From assembly GCA_016210925.1 (NCBI GenBank), contig JACQTF010000095.1:1-50411 (forward strand): a DNA stretch of 50,411 nt, written 5' to 3'. Below the pieces are notes generated by a model. That model was not told the origin of the DNA and did not search any database. It saw only the letters and a program-made list of their open reading frames with translations. The translations under genes were made by a program, and so were the position numbers. Shown here in pieces: positions 8,346 to 17,150 of this stretch. Every line of letters begins with the position of its first letter. Position 1 is the stretch's first letter. The DNA comes from Acidobacteriota bacterium (GTDB taxonomy: Bacteria; Acidobacteriota; UBA6911; JACQTF01).

Positions 8346-9132
8346 GAAAGAGATTACTCGTGAAACCCTTCTGGAGATCGATCTGGATCTGATTACGCCG
8401 AACCCGTTCCAGCCCAGGACTCGAATCTCAGAAGAAGGTCTGGACCAGTTAGCGGCCTCCATCCAGAATTCGGGAGTCATACAACCCGTCGTGGTCCGGC
8501 CACTGGATGGAAGATTCCAATTGATTGCCGGGGAGAGGCGATGGCGCGCGGCCCAGCGGGCGGGGTTGTTGAAGATTCCAGCGATCATCAAGCAGGTGCC
8601 GGAAGAACAGGTCCTCGAGCTCGCGCTGGTGGAAAACCTCCAGAGGGAGGAGCTGACACCCATAGGAGAGGCAGTTGCTTACAGTAAGCTATTGATATTA
8701 TTAGACTTAACACAAGATCAGATCGCCGCAAGGATCGGCAAAGATCGTTCCACCGTGGCCAATAGTTTGCGCCTGCTTGGGTTACCAGAAGCCGTCCAGG
8801 AGTTGCTGGAGGCGGGAAAGATCACCGCAGGCCACGCCAGGGCTCTGCTCGCCCTGGAGGATACAGCAGACCGGATCCGGGCCGCGGAATGGGTGGTTCG
8901 TCACCAATTGTCCGTCCGCGAGACGGAGCGGCTGGTGAAGCAGTGGGGGGTCGCAAAAAAGAGGCCGTCTCGAAGGCGGGAGGATCCCAATTTGAAAAGC
9001 GCAGAACAAAAGCTCGAGGCGCGCTTTCTCACCAAGGTGCGCATTCACCATTGGGGAAAGCGGGGCAAGATCGAGATCGATTTTTATACGCCGGAGGATT
9101 TGGACCGGATTTACACGCTCCTGATGGAATGA
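8299..9132 (+). CDS. parB: Chromosome partitioning protein ParB (Spo0J)
   Basis: A 277-residue parS-binding CTPase clamp. It opens with the GRGLGALLP motif, then ITPNPFQPR and the ParB/Sulfiredoxin-like CTP-binding region (GVIQPVVVRPL; IAGERRWRAA at residues 76-85, the GERRxRA box). A helix-turn-helix follows (LTQDQIAARIGKDRSTVANSLRLL), then a basic linker (KKRPSRRREDP) and the C-terminal dimerisation domain. Length and motif order are standard. The start overlaps the parA end, and the bactofilin gene begins 13 bp after the stop. Confidence 0.96.
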   Translation: MTKKVLGRGLGALLPEKEITRETLLEIDLDLITPNPFQPRTRISEEGLDQLAASIQNSGVIQPVVVRPLDGRFQLIAGERRWRAAQRAGLLKIPAIIKQVPEEQVLELALVENLQREELTPIGEAVAYSKLLILLDLTQDQIAARIGKDRSTVANSLRLLGLPEAVQELLEAGKITAGHARALLALEDTADRIRAAEWVVRHQLSVRETERLVKQWGVAKKRPSRRREDPNLKSAEQKLEARFLTKVRIHHWGKRGKIEIDFYTPEDLDRIYTLLME

Positions 9133-9145
9133 AAGAGAGGCCGCC

Positions 9146-9565
9146 ATGTTTAACAAAAAGAAAGAGGACCACGAGGAGATCTGCGGGTTCCTCGGGCCGG
9201 AGACGGAGGTTCATGGTGAGCTGCGTTTCACCGGAGCCGTTCGCCTGGACGGGCGGTTTCAGGGCAATGTGACTTCACAGGGCACTCTGATCATCGGAGA
9301 GACGGGAAACGTGCAGGCGGACGTTCGAGCGCAAACCATCGTCGTCTCTGGACGGATCGAGGGGAAGGCGCAGGCGGAACAAAAAATCGAGATCCTCAAA
9401 ACAGGAAAGATCTACGGTGATGTGGCCACGCCGCGCCTGGTGATTCAGGAGGGTGGAATTCTGGAGGGCAATTGCACGATGCTCTCCGAAGAGGCCCCCA
9501 GCCTGGCGAAAAGCATTGAGGAGAAAACCGTGCTTGAGAAGAAGCCCGCCAGGGAAGCCGTCTGA
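9146..9565 (+). CDS. Bactofilin-family cytoskeletal protein
   Basis: A 139-residue protein with a central DUF583 right-handed beta-helix core. The repeating pattern (FLGPETEVHGELRFTGAVRL, then GNVTSQGTLIIGETGNVQADV, and VVSGRIEGKAQAEQKIEIL) gives the regular turns with G-x-V/I strands. Short disordered ends, an acidic/Lys N-terminus and an Ala/Lys-rich tail, flank it. Bactofilins polymerise without nucleotide at the membrane and organise cell-wall or chromosome-segregation factors. AGAGAGG supplies an RBS. It follows parB by 13 bp; in Myxococcus, bactofilins anchor ParABS, so adjacency may be functional. Confidence 0.9.
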   Translation: MFNKKKEDHEEICGFLGPETEVHGELRFTGAVRLDGRFQGNVTSQGTLIIGETGNVQADVRAQTIVVSGRIEGKAQAEQKIEILKTGKIYGDVATPRLVIQEGGILEGNCTMLSEEAPSLAKSIEEKTVLEKKPAREAV

Positions 9566-9571
9566 AGCTCC

Positions 9572-9853
9572 CTATTCCACTTCCTCATCCACGGCGATTT
9601 TCAAGGACTTCAAAAACTTGGCATCCTGGGAGGTGAGGTGCAGGCGCACCCGGTCTTCTTTGTCGCTTTCGGCCCCGCCGGACGCGTCGGAATTCCGGTG
9701 GATCCCGATGGTTGCCTCGATGGTGAGGAACACTTCGCAGCCCGCATCGCGCACGTTCTGGATGGCCACATTTAACTTCGAGGATTCGCTCAAAGCCTCA
9801 TTGATGGCCTTGATGATCTTCTTCTGGAGCTGTTTGACCTCATCCTCGACCAT
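9572..9853 (-). CDS. Small conserved-looking hypothetical protein
   Basis: A 93-residue protein convergent with the bactofilin gene (6 bp apart). I set the start at 9853 because GGAGG sits 6 nt upstream and the protein then begins MVEDEVKQLQKKIIKAINEA. A longer open frame reaching 9913 lacks a comparable site. It has an N-terminal amphipathic helix, a beta-rich centre (CEVFLTIEATIGIHR) and an acidic C-terminus (VRLHLTSQDAKFLKSLKIAVDEEVE). It has no signal peptide, membrane helix or recognised catalytic motif. I do not recognise the family. A chaperone- or scaffold-like role is possible but not shown. Confidence 0.6.
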   Translation of the reverse strand: MVEDEVKQLQKKIIKAINEALSESSKLNVAIQNVRDAGCEVFLTIEATIGIHRNSDASGGAESDKEDRVRLHLTSQDAKFLKSLKIAVDEEVE

Positions 9854-10072
9854 GAACTTCCTCCGGGCGCTTCTGGGACTTCGCTTCGGGCCCCAGTCCG
9901 CGAAGAGCCGCAATTTCCCAGGGACTTGGCGCGCTGTGGTAATATCCTAAGAAAAATGGCCGAACGTGTCAAGGAGGAAAAATTCCCGCGGATCCTGCCA
10001 GGAGCATGAGTGGGATGAGCTGACGGAAGGATGGTCGCGCCACTGCTTCCCCCATGCCAACGGAACGTCCCC

Positions 10073-11701
10073 ATGGATAAAAAGTCCCCGGCACCTGTAG
10101 CAAACTCGGAGCCGAAGACGCGCTTTGCGACCTCTTCGCAGATCGAACTGGGCACGGTGTACACACCCGACGATGTCCGCGACCTGGATGCCGAGAGGGA
10201 TCTGGGTCAGCCGGGAACTTATCCTTTCACCAGGGGGATTCATCCCGCGATGTACCGGGAGAAGCTCTGGACGATGCGGCAGTACGCGGGCTATGCCACG
10301 GCGGAGGAGTCCAACCGGCGATACAAGTACTTGCTCGCTCACGGGCAAATGGGACTCAGCGTGGCTTTCGATCTTCCCACCCAGCTTGGCCTGGACTCGG
10401 ACCATCCTCTGGCTCACGGCGAGGTGGGGAAGGTCGGTGTCGCCATCGATTCCCTCCAGGACATGGAGACCCTGCTCGAGGGAATCCCGGTGGAGAAGGT
10501 CTCCACCTCTATGACCATCAACGCCACCGCGGCGATCCTGCTGGCCCTGTACGTGGCCGTGGCCAGGCGGCGTGGGATCGACCCGCGACGCCTGCGGGGA
10601 ACGCTCCAGAACGACATCTTAAAGGAATACATTGCCCGCGGGACTTACATCTATCCGCCCAAGCCCTCCATGCGACTGGTCACCGACGTCTTTGCATTTT
10701 GCAGAGAGCACATGCCCTCCTGGAACACGATTTCCATCAGCGGCTATCACATCCGCGAAGCCGGGGCCACGGCGGTGCAGGAGGTGGCGTTTACTCTGGC
10801 CAACGCTGTGGCCTACGTGCGAGCGGCGCAGGCCGCAGGGCTGGAGGTGGACGAGTTCGCACCGCGGCTCTCGTTCTTCTTCAACGCCCACAATGACCTG
10901 TTCGAGGAGGTGGCCAAGTTCCGGGCGGCACGCCGGCTGTGGGCGCGGATCATGAAGGAGGAGTTTGGAGCCCGGGACCCCAGATCGCAGATGCTGCGCT
11001 TTCACGCCCAGACGGCAGGCTCCGCGCTGACGGCCCAGCAGCCGGAAGTGAACGTGGTCCGGGTGACGGTGCAGGCGTTGGCCGCCGTCCTGGGAGGGGC
11101 TCAGTCGCTGCACACCAACGCCCGAGACGAAGCGCTGGCGCTCCCCACAGAGGAGTCCGCGCGGCTGGCTCTCCGAACCCAGCAGGTGCTGGCTTACGAG
11201 AGCGGGGTGGCCGGCACCGTGGATCCCCTGGGCGGCTCCTACTACGTCGAGTCGTTGACCCGGGAGATCGAGGACCGTGCCCGCCAGTATCTGGATCGCA
11301 TCGAGAGCTTGGGCGGGGCGCTGGCTGCCATCGAGCAGGGCTTTGTCCAGCACGAAATCCAGGAAGCAGCCTACGCCCAGCAGCGACGCGTGGAGTCGAA
11401 AGAGGAAATCGTGGTGGGCGTCAACCGCTTCACCAGCGACGACGCCTCCCGGTCCTTTCCCGTTCTGACCATCGACCCTGGCCTGGAGGCCGAACAGGTG
11501 CGGAAACTGCGCCAAGTGAAGGCGACACGTCATTCGGATGTCGTGGCCCGAGCGCTGCAGGGCGTGGAGCGAGCGGCCCGCTCGGGACAGAACTTGATCC
11601 CTCCCATCCTGACTGCCGTCGAGTCTCTGGCCACCCTGGGCGAGATCGCAGGGACTCTCAAGAACGTGTTCGGAGAGTATCGAGAATCGGTGGTCTTATG
11701 A
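10073..11701 (+). CDS. Methylmalonyl-CoA mutase-type acyl-CoA mutase, large (catalytic) subunit
   Basis: A 542-residue TIM-barrel subunit of an adenosylcobalamin-dependent acyl-CoA mutase, interconverting succinyl-CoA and (R)-methylmalonyl-CoA in propionate metabolism. Visible landmarks are [65 protein letters not shown] and [16 protein letters not shown]. The substrate-selecting Tyr (Y71, shermanii Y89) and carboxylate-binding Arg (R189, R207) are kept, arguing for methylmalonyl-CoA. The usual GPYPTMY is GIHPAMY, so a CoA-side tyrosine is His. The B12-binding domain is absent and must come from a separate small subunit not in this window. Start: ATG 10073; 10031 would add 14 non-homologous residues. 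The stop overlaps the next ATG. Confidence 0.88.
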   Translation: MDKKSPAPVANSEPKTRFATSSQIELGTVYTPDDVRDLDAERDLGQPGTYPFTRGIHPAMYREKLWTMRQYAGYATAEESNRRYKYLLAHGQMGLSVAFDLPTQLGLDSDHPLAHGEVGKVGVAIDSLQDMETLLEGIPVEKVSTSMTINATAAILLALYVAVARRRGIDPRRLRGTLQNDILKEYIARGTYIYPPKPSMRLVTDVFAFCREHMPSWNTISISGYHIREAGATAVQEVAFTLANAVAYVRAAQAAGLEVDEFAPRLSFFFNAHNDLFEEVAKFRAARRLWARIMKEEFGARDPRSQMLRFHAQTAGSALTAQQPEVNVVRVTVQALAAVLGGAQSLHTNARDEALALPTEESARLALRTQQVLAYESGVAGTVDPLGGSYYVESLTREIEDRARQYLDRIESLGGALAAIEQGFVQHEIQEAAYAQQRRVESKEEIVVGVNRFTSDDASRSFPVLTIDPGLEAEQVRKLRQVKATRHSDVVARALQGVERAARSGQNLIPPILTAVESLATLGEIAGTLKNVFGEYRESVVL

Positions 11702-13449
11702 GCAGCCGGCGCGCACGCTCCGCGCCGCAGGCTCTCCTCCGGGCCGTGCTCGCTGTCTGGCTGGTGGCGCTGCTCCCGGCCGCGGGATCCTGGCGATCGG
11801 TACCCTCGACACCTACCCCCCAGTTCGTGGATGTAGCCCACCGAGCGGGGCTGCACTTCAGACACTCGGGCGGCTACCCGGAGAAGCGCTACGTCATGGA
11901 AGAAACCAGCGGCGGCGTGGCCTTTCTCGATTACGACAACGACGGCTGGCTCGACGTCTACCTCGTCAACGGATTCGCGCCGGAATCCTACAAGAGCGGA
12001 AAGGGTCTTCCTAACAAGCTGTTCCGCAACAAAGGCGACGGGACCTTCGAGGACGTGACCGCCGTCGCCGGGGTGGGGGACACCGGCTGGGGCATGGGGG
12101 TGTGTGTCGGCGACTACGACAATGATGGTTGGATCGACCTCTACGTCACCAACCTGGGTCCCAACGTCCTGTACCGCAACAACCGGAACGGCACCTTCAC
12201 CGACGTGACCACAAAGGCCGGAGTAGGAGATCCCCGGTTCAGCCTGGGCGCCGCCTTCGCCGACTACGATCGGGACGGCGATTTGGACCTGTTCGTTGCC
12301 AACTACGTGGAAGTGGACCTCAAGAACCTGCCCGCGCCCGGCTCCAGCAAGTTTTGCCTGTACCGCGGGATCCAAGTAGCTTGCGGCCCACGCGGCCTCA
12401 AGGGAGCAGGGGATAGCCTTTATCGCAACAACGGGGACGGGACGTTCAGCGATGTGTCCCGAGTGGCGGGCGTGGCGGACCCGCCGGGCTATTACGGCAT
12501 GGGCGTGGTCTGGGGGGACTACGACGAGGACGGGGACCCGGACCTTTACGTCGCCAACGATTCCACGCCGAACTACCTCTACAAGAACAACGGCGACGGC
12601 ACGTTCAACGAGATCGGGCTCCTGTCGGGAGTGGCCGTCAACGAAGACGGGCGGGAGCAGGCCAGCATGGGTGTGGATTTCGGTGACTACGACGGAGACG
12701 GGCGGCTGGACATCTACGTGACCAACTTCGCGGACGACACCAATACCCTGTACCGAAACCTGGGAAACGACTTCTTCGCCGATACGACGTTCCAGGCCGG
12801 GCTGGGAGAGCCGACGTGGCGGTACCTGGGCTGGGGCACCAAATTTTTCGACTATGACCAGGACGGCCGCCCCGACCTGTTCATTGCCAACGGACACGTC
12901 TTTCCGCAAGTGGACAGCTACGAGCTCGGCACGCGCTACCGGCAGCGCAACCAGTTGTTCCGCAACGTGGACGGGAAGAGGTTCGACGAGGTCAGCGCCA
13001 AAGCCGGACCGGGCCTGGCCGTCGAAAACAGCAGCCGCGGTGCCGCCTTCGGGGACTTCGACAATGACGGCGACGTGGACATCGTGATCAACAACATGGA
13101 CGACACGCCGACCCTGTTGCGCAACGACGGCGGCAACCAGCAGAGCTGGATCCTGGTGAGGCTGGTGGGCAATCCGGCTCGGGGAAGCAACCGCAATGCC
13201 GTCGGAGCCAGGGTCCGGGTGGAAGCCGGAACGCTCTCCCTCCTGGAAGAAGTGAAGAGTGGGGCAAGCTACATCTCCCAAAACGACTTTCGTTTGCATT
13301 TCGGCCTGGGAACCCACGACCGGGTCCGAAAGCTCCACGTGCGCTGGCCCTCCGGACGAGTCCAAACGTTCGACGACGTGGAGGCACGGCGCCTGGTGGT
13401 CATCGACGAGGAGAAGGGCATCCTTCGCCCGGGAGCTTCCGCACCATGA
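11698..13449 (+). CDS. Secreted CRTAC1/ASPIC-UnbV FG-GAP repeat protein
   Basis: A 583-residue exported protein. Basic residues and a hydrophobic stretch ([19 protein letters not shown]) form a signal peptide. At least seven FG-GAP/VCBS calcium-binding blades follow, each with D-x-D-x-D-G-x-x-D: [86 protein letters not shown] and [14 protein letters not shown]. They should close into a beta-propeller. The C-terminus is an ASPIC/UnbV domain ([26 protein letters not shown]). The role is unknown; an extracellular binding protein is likely. ATGA overlaps join it to the mutase gene before it and the ATPase gene after it. The frame is open far upstream, but ATG 11698 gives the clean signal peptide. 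Confidence 0.88.
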   Translation: MSSRRARSAPQALLRAVLAVWLVALLPAAGSWRSVPSTPTPQFVDVAHRAGLHFRHSGGYPEKRYVMEETSGGVAFLDYDNDGWLDVYLVNGFAPESYKSGKGLPNKLFRNKGDGTFEDVTAVAGVGDTGWGMGVCVGDYDNDGWIDLYVTNLGPNVLYRNNRNGTFTDVTTKAGVGDPRFSLGAAFADYDRDGDLDLFVANYVEVDLKNLPAPGSSKFCLYRGIQVACGPRGLKGAGDSLYRNNGDGTFSDVSRVAGVADPPGYYGMGVVWGDYDEDGDPDLYVANDSTPNYLYKNNGDGTFNEIGLLSGVAVNEDGREQASMGVDFGDYDGDGRLDIYVTNFADDTNTLYRNLGNDFFADTTFQAGLGEPTWRYLGWGTKFFDYDQDGRPDLFIANGHVFPQVDSYELGTRYRQRNQLFRNVDGKRFDEVSAKAGPGLAVENSSRGAAFGDFDNDGDVDIVINNMDDTPTLLRNDGGNQQSWILVRLVGNPARGSNRNAVGARVRVEAGTLSLLEEVKSGASYISQNDFRLHFGLGTHDRVRKLHVRWPSGRVQTFDDVEARRLVVIDEEKGILRPGASAP

Positions 13450-14174
13450 CCGAGCCTTTGCTCAGCGTCCGGGGTCTTAAGGTGGGATTCCGCCACCGGC
13501 GGGGGACGGACTGGGTCGTGCGGGGCGTCGATTTCGAGATTCGGGCCGCCGAGCGCGTCGCGCTGGTGGGACGCTCGGGATCGGGGAAGAGCCTGCTCGC
13601 CCTCTCGCTGCTGAGGTTGTTGCCGCTCAACGCCGTGGCGGAGGGAGCGCTTTTCTTTCAGGGAACCGATCTGCATCGCGTCTCCCACCGGCGGATGGCC
13701 TTATTCCGCGGCTCGGGAATCACCATGATGTTCCAGGATGCTCCCGCCGCCCTCCACCCGGTTCGGACCGTGGGAGAACAACTGGAAGAGACGCTCCGGT
13801 TCAGGCAACCGCTGGCGTCGGCTAACGCCCGCGCGGCCGCGCTGGAACTCCTCCGCCAGCTGGAGATTCCGGACCCCGAAGCGCGGGCGCGATCCTACCC
13901 GCACCAGCTGTCCGGGGGGATGTGCCAGCGGGTGATGCTGGCCTTGGCCCTGGCCTGCCGGCCCCAGCTCCTGGTGGCCGACGAGCCGACTTCTGGGCTG
14001 GATCCCACCATCCAGATTCAAATCCTGAAGTTGCTCAGAGAGTCCCAGGAACGAAGCGGCTTCTCCCTGCTGTTGATCTCCCACGACCGGCGCCTGGTGG
14101 AGAGGCTCACCCACCGATCCCTGCGCCTGGAAGAAGGCTACCTCACTGAGGAGAGCCGGCCGGGCCCCGGCTAA
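13446..14174 (+). CDS. ABC transporter ATP-binding protein, DppD/OppD-like (short form)
   Basis: A 242-residue cytoplasmic ATPase subunit with Walker [10 protein letters not shown]-loop [19 protein letters not shown], signature LSGGMCQRV, Walker [13 protein letters not shown] and switch His in LLLISHD. The [15 protein letters not shown] region and substrate context match peptide (Opp/Dpp) and nickel-type importers. It is about 80 residues shorter than a normal OppD because the C-terminal oligopeptide-transporter extension with its Fe-S cysteines is missing. The stop is followed 6 bp later by the partner ATPase. No permease or binding-protein gene is adjacent, so the transporter must be completed from elsewhere, or these ATPases serve another membrane partner. 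Confidence 0.85.
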   Translation: MTEPLLSVRGLKVGFRHRRGTDWVVRGVDFEIRAAERVALVGRSGSGKSLLALSLLRLLPLNAVAEGALFFQGTDLHRVSHRRMALFRGSGITMMFQDAPAALHPVRTVGEQLEETLRFRQPLASANARAAALELLRQLEIPDPEARARSYPHQLSGGMCQRVMLALALACRPQLLVADEPTSGLDPTIQIQILKLLRESQERSGFSLLLISHDRRLVERLTHRSLRLEEGYLTEESRPGPG

Positions 14175-14180
14175 CAAAAA

Positions 14181-15137
14181 ATGCTTCGTGTGCGAGGACT
14201 CAAAAAATACTTTCCGGCCCGCGCCGGTTTCTTTTCCCGGTCCAACGACCTGGTATTGGCAGTGGACGGCGTGGACCTGGAAATTCCCGAGGGCACCTGG
14301 TTGGGCCTGGCGGGCGAGTCCGGATGCGGGAAGACCACGCTGGGGCGCTGCATCCTCCGGCTGGTGGAGCCCAGCGAAGGGCAGATCTTATTTCGCGGTC
14401 AGGACGTCCGCGCCTGGGACGGGGAAACGCTGCGCCGCAACCGCTCCCAACTTCAGATGATCTTTCAGAATCCCGCTACGGCGTTGAATTCCCGGTGGAA
14501 GGTGGGAGAGCTGCTGGAGGAGCCCCTCCAGATTCACGCACGCCTGGCGCCCCACGAACGCCAGCGCCGGGTGGAAGACTGGTTGGACCGGGTCGGGCTG
14601 GAGAGCCGCCACCGCGAGTGCTTCCCCCACGAGCTGAGCGGAGGACAGCGCCAGCGGGTGTGCATCGCTCGCGCCTTGATCTGCTCGCCGCGCTTCCTGG
14701 TGGCCGACGAACCGGTCTCCGCCCTGGATGCCGACATCCAGGGACAGGTGCTGGAGCTGCTCAAGCTGCTCCACCGCCAGCTCCACCTGACCGCTCTGGT
14801 CATCTCCCATTCCTTCCCCGTCCTGGCAGCCCTCTGCCACAGGATCGCTGTGATGTACCTTGGGAAGATCGTGGAGGAGGGGCCGGCAGACCGCATCCTG
14901 GGCAGCCCGCAGCACCCGTACACCCGGGCGCTGGTGGCAGCGGCCACGAACGGACACGCCCTGGAGCAGGCCTTGCCCGGCGAGCCGCCTTCGCCCTTGC
15001 ACCCCCCCAGCGGTTGCCGTTTTCGTACCCGTTGCGCATTTGCCATGGACCACTGCGCCCGGAGCTGGCCCGAAGCGGTGGAGGTCTACCCGCACCACCG
15101 GGTCGCCTGCTTTCTGTTCCACCAGCGTGACCAATGA
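14181..15137 (+). CDS. ABC transporter ATP-binding protein, DppF/OppF-like
   Basis: A 318-residue ATPase of the oligopeptide/dipeptide importer class. Walker A is GESGCGKT (about residue 51), Q-loop MIFQNPATALNSRWKVGE, signature LSGGQRQRV, Walker B FLVADEPVSALD and switch His LVISHS. Unlike its neighbour it has the oligo_HPY C-terminal extension with QHPYTRALVAA and the cysteine cluster GCRFRTRCAFAMDHC, which binds a [4Fe-4S] cluster in characterised relatives. The last codons and stop lie in a heptamer repeat (15128-15148) that also provides the ATG of the next gene. Confidence 0.88.
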   Translation: MLRVRGLKKYFPARAGFFSRSNDLVLAVDGVDLEIPEGTWLGLAGESGCGKTTLGRCILRLVEPSEGQILFRGQDVRAWDGETLRRNRSQLQMIFQNPATALNSRWKVGELLEEPLQIHARLAPHERQRRVEDWLDRVGLESRHRECFPHELSGGQRQRVCIARALICSPRFLVADEPVSALDADIQGQVLELLKLLHRQLHLTALVISHSFPVLAALCHRIAVMYLGKIVEEGPADRILGSPQHPYTRALVAAATNGHALEQALPGEPPSPLHPPSGCRFRTRCAFAMDHCARSWPEAVEVYPHHRVACFLFHQRDQ

Positions 15138-15148
15138 CGAATGACGAA
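15128..15148 (+). repeat. Heptamer tandem repeat (TGACSAA x3)
   Basis: Three perfect 7-bp units run head to tail: TGACCAA, TGACGAA, TGACGAA. The repeat forms the stop codon of the upstream ATPase gene and the first possible ATG of the Yip1 gene. The same heptamer family recurs at 30926-30987 and, diverged, at 34702-34722. Confidence 0.75.
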
Positions 15149-15859
15149 AGGACTATGAGTCCAGCAACTCGGTTGTGGCAAATTTTCATCTCTCCGATCC
15201 GGACGTTTCAGTCCATCAACATCGACCCCGGGTGGATCTGGCCGACCGTCGCCATGATGGTGGTGCTGGGAATCGCCAGCCCCCTGACCCTGCGCCTGGT
15301 GGACATGGAAGCGACGGCCCGCAAGGCCATCGAGCAGAGCCCGCAGGCCGATCAGCTCAGCGAGGAGCAGATGGAACAAGCGATCCAGATGCAGGTTCGG
15401 GTGAGCAAGGTCCTGGCGCCTCTGAGCGGTCTCACCATGGCTCTGCTCGCGGTGATCGTGTCGGGAATCTTCGCCGTGGTCCTGCAGTTGCTGGAGGCGG
15501 GCACCACCTTTCGAAAGCTGTTCTCGGTGGTGGCCCATACCTGGTTTCTGTATTCCAGCGCCAGCTCCCTGCTCACGCTGCTGGTCATTGGGCTGACGCC
15601 GAACCGCGACCAGATCGATCTCCGCAATCCCCTGTACACGAACCCGGGCCACCTGGTGGATCCCAAAGAGTCTCCGGTCTTGAACTCGCTCCTGGGCTCT
15701 CTGGATGTGCTCTCCTTCTGGCAGATCGGCCTCCTGGCCGTGGGATTTGCCACCGTGTCCAACCGCCCGAGCCGAAGAAGGTCCACGGCGGCGGTAGTGA
15801 CGGTCTGGCTGATCTATGTCCTGGGCAAGGCGGGCTTTACTGCCATCGTGACCCGATAG
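15134..15859 (+). CDS. Yip1-domain integral membrane protein
   Basis: A protein of up to 241 residues with about five membrane helices: WIWPTVAMMVVLGIASPLTL, then a cytoplasmic/periplasmic acidic helix (SEEQMEQAIQMQVRVSKV), LSGLTMALLAVIVSGIFAVV, a strongly hydrophobic WFLYSSASSLLTLLVIGL, FWQIGLLAVGFATV and a final helix. The opening 'LWQIFISPIRTFQSI' matches the bacterial Yip1 pattern 'i..iifsP.ktf..I'. The ATG at 15134 overlaps the previous stop but lies in a repeat. ATG 15155, preceded by GAAAGG, is an equally good start. Bacterial Yip1 proteins often sit beside ABC transporters; the function is unknown. Confidence 0.75.
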   Translation: MTNDERTMSPATRLWQIFISPIRTFQSINIDPGWIWPTVAMMVVLGIASPLTLRLVDMEATARKAIEQSPQADQLSEEQMEQAIQMQVRVSKVLAPLSGLTMALLAVIVSGIFAVVLQLLEAGTTFRKLFSVVAHTWFLYSSASSLLTLLVIGLTPNRDQIDLRNPLYTNPGHLVDPKESPVLNSLLGSLDVLSFWQIGLLAVGFATVSNRPSRRRSTAAVVTVWLIYVLGKAGFTAIVTR

Positions 15860-15868
15860 TCGAAAAGC

Positions 15869-15895
15869 TTCCGGCTGGAAACGAAGTGGTATGAT
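15869..15895 (+). promoter_or_regulatory. Possible promoter for the F420-dependent oxidoreductase gene
   Basis: TATGAT (15890-15895) is a good -10, with TTCCGG (15869-15874) as a weak -35 at 15 bp, 43 bp before the ATG. It is supported mainly by the 80-bp gap separating this gene from the preceding coupled operon. Confidence 0.3.
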
Positions 15896-15938
15896 ACGGC
15901 GTATCTGACCCGAGGAGCGAGACAGCAAAAATCTCGTT

Positions 15939-17018
15939 ATGGCAACCTTTGGTATTACCTTCAAAGCCGACCTCCCTGCCAGCCGAATCGTCGCTCTGAC
16001 GCGGCAAGCGGAGCGCGCGGGGTTTACTTACGGGTGGTCCTTCGACTCCCACGTCTTATGGCAGGACCCGTACCCCCTGCTGACGCTGATGGCGACCCAT
16101 ACCAGGCGAATGCATCTCGGCACACTGGTCACCAATCCGGTTGTGCGCGATCCCACGGTGACCGCGAGCCTGTTGGGAACGCTGAATCTCATTTCCGGCG
16201 GCCGAATGGAGCTCGGTATCGGCCGGGGCGACTCGTCGCGGCGGGTCATGGGAAAGAAACCGACCACCTTGGAGCGACTGGAGGAGGCTGTTCATGTGAT
16301 CCGGACGCTCACCTCCGGCAAAGAACTGATCTACGAGGGCACCCCCATCCAGATGAAGTGGGCGAAGGGCGGCGTGCCGGTCTGGATCGCTGGCTATGGG
16401 CCGAAGGCACTCCGCCTCGGAGGCCGCATCGCCGATGGCATCATCCTCCAATTCGCGGATCCGCATCTCATCAAGTGGTGCCTCAACTTTGTACGCGAGG
16501 GCGCCGAGGAAGCGGGCCGGGACTTTTCGAAGATTCAGGTGATGAGCGCGGCCCCCGTCTGGATCTCACGCAACGTGGCGAAAGCCCGGGATCGAGTGCG
16601 CTGGTTCCCGGCCCTGGTCTCGAACCACGTCGTGGATCTCATGGCCCGTTACAAGCCGGAAGACCTCCCGGTGGAGTTGACGGCGTACGTCCGCGATCGC
16701 CAGGGTTACGACTACCATCACCACGCCGAGGTGGGCAGCGACAATGCCCTCTTCGTGCCCGACGAGATTGTGGACCGCTACTGCATCGTCGGCCCTGCGG
16801 AAGAACACCGCCGGAAGCTCCAGGAGCTGTTCGACCTGGGAGTCACCCAGTACAACATCTACCTGATGAGCGGGGACGAGGAGAAGACGCTGGAGATTTA
16901 CGACAAGGAGATCATCCCGTACTTCAGGGGCCGCCGAGCCGGCCGAAGATCCGCTCCAAAAGCACCCATTCGAGAATCATCCGCTCGCACGTCGCGCAGG
17001 CCGCGTTCCCGCCGCTGA
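15939..17018 (+). CDS. LLM-class F420-dependent oxidoreductase (TIGR03842-like)
   Basis: A 359-residue luciferase-like TIM-barrel oxidoreductase. It matches the TIGR03842 group closely: MATFGITFKADLPASRIV, YGWSFDSHVLWQDPYPLL, TNPVVRDPTVTASLLGTLN, GRMELGIGRGDSSRR, VWIAGYGPKALRLGGRIADG, QGYDYHHHAEVGSDNA and YNIYLMSGDEE. Members use coenzyme F420 (or FMN) for hydride transfer; the substrate is unknown. The last 35 residues (RAGRRSAPKAP..., ending RRPRSRR) are a basic extension not typical of the family and may reflect a shifted stop. No F420 biosynthesis gene is in this window, so the cofactor is inferred from the family. Confidence 0.85.
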   Translation: MATFGITFKADLPASRIVALTRQAERAGFTYGWSFDSHVLWQDPYPLLTLMATHTRRMHLGTLVTNPVVRDPTVTASLLGTLNLISGGRMELGIGRGDSSRRVMGKKPTTLERLEEAVHVIRTLTSGKELIYEGTPIQMKWAKGGVPVWIAGYGPKALRLGGRIADGIILQFADPHLIKWCLNFVREGAEEAGRDFSKIQVMSAAPVWISRNVAKARDRVRWFPALVSNHVVDLMARYKPEDLPVELTAYVRDRQGYDYHHHAEVGSDNALFVPDEIVDRYCIVGPAEEHRRKLQELFDLGVTQYNIYLMSGDEEKTLEIYDKEIIPYFRGRRAGRRSAPKAPIRESSARTSRRPRSRR

Positions 17019-17150
17019 GGGAAAGGGGCCCCAAACTCCCGCCAGCGAGCGGCGCAGCGGACACCTGAGAACCGCTTGCCGGTTCGTCTCTCATCACATA
17101 AAATCGGTCACAGATGCGTCTTTATCTCGACACCTCAGAAGAGGTGCTCT

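Noticed and set aside
10939-11697. Upstream extension of the CRTAC1-like protein
   Set aside because: Open by chance within the mutase gene; the sequence is Gly/Arg-rich without homology, and the ATG at 11698 starts a clean signal peptide.
11530-13365. 611-codon minus-strand frame across the mutase and CRTAC1-like genes
   Set aside because: Its Val/His/Glu-rich composition mirrors the repeated D-x-D-G codons of the plus strand; no RBS or domain.
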